Positions 60,971 to 64,000 of a stretch of DNA of 64,000 bases are shown in pieces (position 1 is the stretch's first letter; every line of letters starts with the position of its first letter). The DNA is taken from the NCBI GenBank assembly GCA_026874595.1, contig CM049320.1, positions 43,348,714 through 43,412,713 on the forward strand. Direction: 5' to 3'. The translations under genes were made by a program, and so were the position numbers. The DNA is from Sipunculus nudus (lineage: Eukaryota > Annelida > Sipuncula > Golfingiida > Sipunculidae). The notes below the pieces were generated by a model. It did not search any database. It saw only the letters and a list, made by a program, of their open reading frames with translations, and was not told where the DNA came from.

Positions 60971-61785
60971 TTATGCCCCCGCCACAAAGTGGCCGGGGCA
61001 TATAGTTTTACCCATGTCCGTCATTCTGTCCTTTCGTCATTCCGAAATCAAACAGTTGTACAGACTTTTTTGGCAATGCCTGCAGATATTGGCCTGATTT
61101 TTTGTGTATGGGCAGATAACGACCAGTTACAGATCTAGTTTATGTTTCGTCCCGGTTGACCTACTTTTGACCATTTTACGGCTCCTAAACTTAGAAAATT
61201 TCATGAAAAATAGAAATTTTCATGACAAATACACATGTACAGACTTTTTTCGCAATGCCTGCAGATATTGGCCTGATTTTTGGTGTGTGGGCAGATATTG
61301 ACCAGTTACAGATTGAGATCGTGTTTTGTCTCGGTTGACCTACTTTTGACCCTTTGACGATACCCTAACATAGAAAATTTCATGAAAAATACAAATTTTC
61401 ATGACAAGTGCACATGTACAGACTTTTTTTCGCAGTGGCTGCAGATATGGACCTGATTTTTGGTGTGTGGGCATATAATGACCAGTTACAGATTGAGTTC
61501 GCGTTTCATCCCAGTTGACATACTTTTGACCATTTGACTCCTCCTGAACATAGAAAATTTCATGAAAAATAGAAATTTTCATAACAAATGCATATGTACA
61601 GATTTTTTTTTGCAATGCCTGCAGATACCACCCTGATTTTTTATTAGTGGGCAGATAATGACCAGGTACAGATCGAGTTCACGTTTCGTCCCAGTTGACC
61701 TACTTTTGATTGTTTTACAGCTCCTAAACACAGAAAATTTCATGAAAAATATAAATTTTCATGTCAAAAGTACATGTACAGCTGT
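60971..61785. repeat. 180-bp repeat cluster with hairpin head, second copy
   Basis: Starts with an inverted repeat ATGCCCCCGCCAC / GTGGCCGGGGCAT (60972-61000) and ATAGTTTTACCCATGTCC, then four units of about 180 bp (starts near 61057, 61240, 61420 and 61597). Same family as 29011-32404. Non-coding; downstream of exon 24. Confidence 0.85.
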
Positions 61786-63710
61786 TTTTAGCCCTCAGCT
61801 CATAGGCTGATGGGCTATTGTCATCACCCAAGCTGTCCGTCTGTCTGTCCGTCTGGCATCCGGATGGGTGACCTTGACCCATTTTTAGGGAACCTGTGAG
61901 CTTATGCAATGGTGCGGCGGCATCCGTCGTGTGTCGTGCATTGTACGTCATGCGCGTCTGTACGTTAACCATAGCTATCTCAAAAACTGCAGAAGCTAGC
62001 ATCACCAAAATTTTTTCAAATAATTAGTCATCTGAAAAACTCTATCAGATTTTGTTTATTTTTTTTCTAACTGCATTTTCTTAGATTTTATAGGGGAAAA
62101 GCTAAAAAAGCTTTAAAAATCTTCTCCGAAACTGTCCAGCCAAATTGTCCAAGATTTCACAGAAATGATCCCTGGAACAATCTCTCTCAAGTTTGTTCGA
62201 ATGGTTCCAGTTTGGAGATTTTTGGCCGAGTTACATGAGGTTAAACTTAGTCATCTGTCCAAAAAAGCACACTAAAATTAAAATCTCAGAAACAGCTAGA
62301 GCTATAATCACCAAATTTTATACCGATGTTTGTCACATATGTCAGATCTGAAATTGAGGTATTGGTGGCGCCACGTACATTGATGTGTTTTTTTACTAGC
62401 GAAAATGTAATTAAAACTCTTCTAGCTTATACCCTGATTTATGATGAAACTGTTAAGCTGAATGGTTTAAACATTACAAGAATTATTCTATGGTAGGGTT
62501 CTGCCAGTTTTATAAGAATAGATTGGGTAAATACAGCTTTAATAAAGCATTGTAGCCAATTGAAAAAGGCTTTCTGTGTTTAGAAACAGATTTGACAAGA
62601 TGCTGAGTTTCAGCAACCAAGTCAAGAGGTCACTCAGTACAAACAGGTGGGGTCCAGACATCACTATGGCAACTGACCTGGCTCTGGGGGGGTGTCTAGA
62701 CAATGTGTCTAGATGTCTAGACACTGCGTCTAGGCGTCTAGACACAATGTATAGTGCAGAATTCCCAGATTATTGGAACTATATCTTTCAGAAAAAAACT
62801 TGGTTTACATTATAAGCGAATTGGATTTATCATCAGGTCACATGTGAACTGCTGCGCCCTCATTTTTTGTTGACCTGTGACCTTTCCTTGCTGCCCAGTG
62901 TCCATTTGTGCGTCTGTTTCCACACATAAACCCACACATCTCCAGAACCGTTTGACCAATCAGGAAAAAATTTTTACACAAATGTAGCCCTGGGATAGCT
63001 TTATAACATACACAAAAAAAGGTGGCGCCACCTGCAACCATTTTTGCACAGCGTCCATCTGTTCATCTGCCTTGGGTTAAAATAACTCATATCTCTGCAG
63101 TGGGTTGACTAATTCACCTAAAATTCGGCATGCGTATACATCCTAGATAGCTTTCTTGATTTTATGACAGGTGGCACCGCCTACATTCACGTTAACGCTG
63201 CAGACATCCAAGCTCATATCTCGGGAACGGTTTGACTGATCAGGAAAAAATTTTTTTACACAAATGTCGCCCTTGGATAGCTTTATAACATACACAAAAA
63301 TGGTGGTGCCACCTGCAGCCATTTTTGCACTGCGTCCATCTGTTTGTCTGCCGTAGATTAAAATCACTCATATCTCTGCAGTGGTTTGACTAATTCACCT
63401 GAAAATTGGCATGCGTATACATTCTAGATAGCTTTCTTGATTTTATGACAGGTGGTGCCACCTACCTTCACATTCACGCTGCAGACATCCAAGCTCATAT
63501 CTCAGGAACCGTTCGACCAATCAGGAAAAAAAATTTACACAAATGTAGCCCTGGATAGCTTTATAACATACACAAAAATGGTGGGGTCACCTGCAGCAAT
63601 TTTTGCACTGCGTCCATCTGTTTGTCTGCCTTAGGTTAAAATCACTTGTATCTCTGCAGTGGTTTGACTTTTCCACATAAAATTTTGCATGTGTATACAG
63701 CCCATACGAA
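61786..63710. repeat. Composite dispersed repeat, short copy
   Basis: Same modules in the same order as 32405-36440: AGCCCTCAGCTCATAGGCTG (61790); GAACCTGTGAGCTTATGCAA (61890); TTGGTGGCGCCACGTACAT (62363); AGAGGTCACTCAGTAC (62623); TCTAGACAATGTGTCTAGAT (62695); AAGCGAATTGGATTTATCAT (62813); then three units of about 290 bp with CATACACAAAAA(T/A)GGTGG and CACCTGCAGCCATTTTTGCA. No coding frame. Confidence 0.7.
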
Positions 63711-63719
63711 ATGACAAGC

Positions 63720-64000
63720 AAGATTTATGCCAGATTTATGCCAGAAATTATGAAGGAAATTATGCCAGATCTTGCTTAAATTTTATGCAAGATTTATGTC
63801 AGAAATAGAGGCGAATTATGTAAATGAGCTTAAGCAAGATCTTGCTTAATACAAAATCTTGCTTAAATATTTACGCAAGAAAAGGTCATTAAGCAAGATT
63901 TATGTCAGAAATAGAGGCGAATTATTTAAATGAGCTAAGCTAGATCTTGCTTAATAAAATCTTGCTTAAATATTAAGCAAGAAAAGGTCATTAAGCAAGA
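63720..64000. repeat. Palindromic AAGCAAGATCTTGCTT-type tandem repeat at the window edge
   Basis: Repeats of AGCAAGATTTATGTCAGAAA, TAGAGGCGAATTAT(G/T)TAAATGAGC and AGATCTTGCTTAA. The core AAGCAAGATCTTGCTT is self-complementary, and inverted copies (CTTGCTTAAATATT...AAGCAAG) alternate, so long hairpins can form. Two units of about 115 bp are visible; it continues beyond the window. Confidence 0.85.

Overview
The window is animal nuclear DNA: AT-rich and intron-rich, with introns full of tandem repeats and non-autonomous transposable elements. I read one real gene, on the + strand: the middle of a perlecan-type basement-membrane heparan sulfate proteoglycan core protein (HSPG2 family). The dispersed families (elements opening with an AGCTCAGCTGA motif and GTCCGTCC runs, hairpin-headed repeats, TCAAGGTCACAGG-rich repeats) look to me like those of bivalve molluscs. 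That is recollection, not a database result, so 'probably a bivalve or other lophotrochozoan' is only a moderate-confidence call.

The gene enters at its left inside a laminin IV type A (L4) domain and leaves at its right inside laminin-type EGF (LE) repeats. I could join 24 exons (7473-60924) by splice sites, reading phase and protein homology. They give 2996 nt, about 998 codons, with no stop. The order is: C-terminal part of an L4; four LE repeats; a complete second L4 (exons 8-12); four LE repeats; a complete third L4 (exons 18-21); then LE repeats running off the edge. This is the domain III layout of perlecan. Exon lengths and intron phases repeat from cassette to cassette (114/122-128/146/71-77/141 nt for the LE block), so the cassette spread by tandem duplication with its introns.

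Layout: 1-7472 is a 53-bp minisatellite interrupted by a 2.6-kb element. 7473-8390 holds exons 1-3. 8391-15509 is a roughly 41-45-bp minisatellite, followed by a 531-bp MITE. 16403-28741 holds exons 4-11. 28742-38429 is a 9.7-kb intron packed with nested repeats and a second copy of the 2.6-kb element. 38430-44599 holds exons 12-13, separated by 46 exact 80-bp units. 45096-49661 holds exons 14-17, 50748-55694 exons 18-21 and 57383-60924 exons 22-24. The remainder is a second copy of a composite repeat and a palindromic repeat at the edge.

The most notable pattern is that at least nine intronic tandem arrays abut an exon-intron junction and carry the junction inside the repeat unit. Acceptor-side arrays lie at exons 1, 7, 9, 13 and 20; donor-side arrays at exons 3, 14, 17 and 18. 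Several units include 20-75 nt of the exon itself. The real splice site is thus one member of a family of a few to more than 100 near-identical decoys. I do not know this as a described phenomenon. No promoter, RNA gene or minus-strand gene could be supported.
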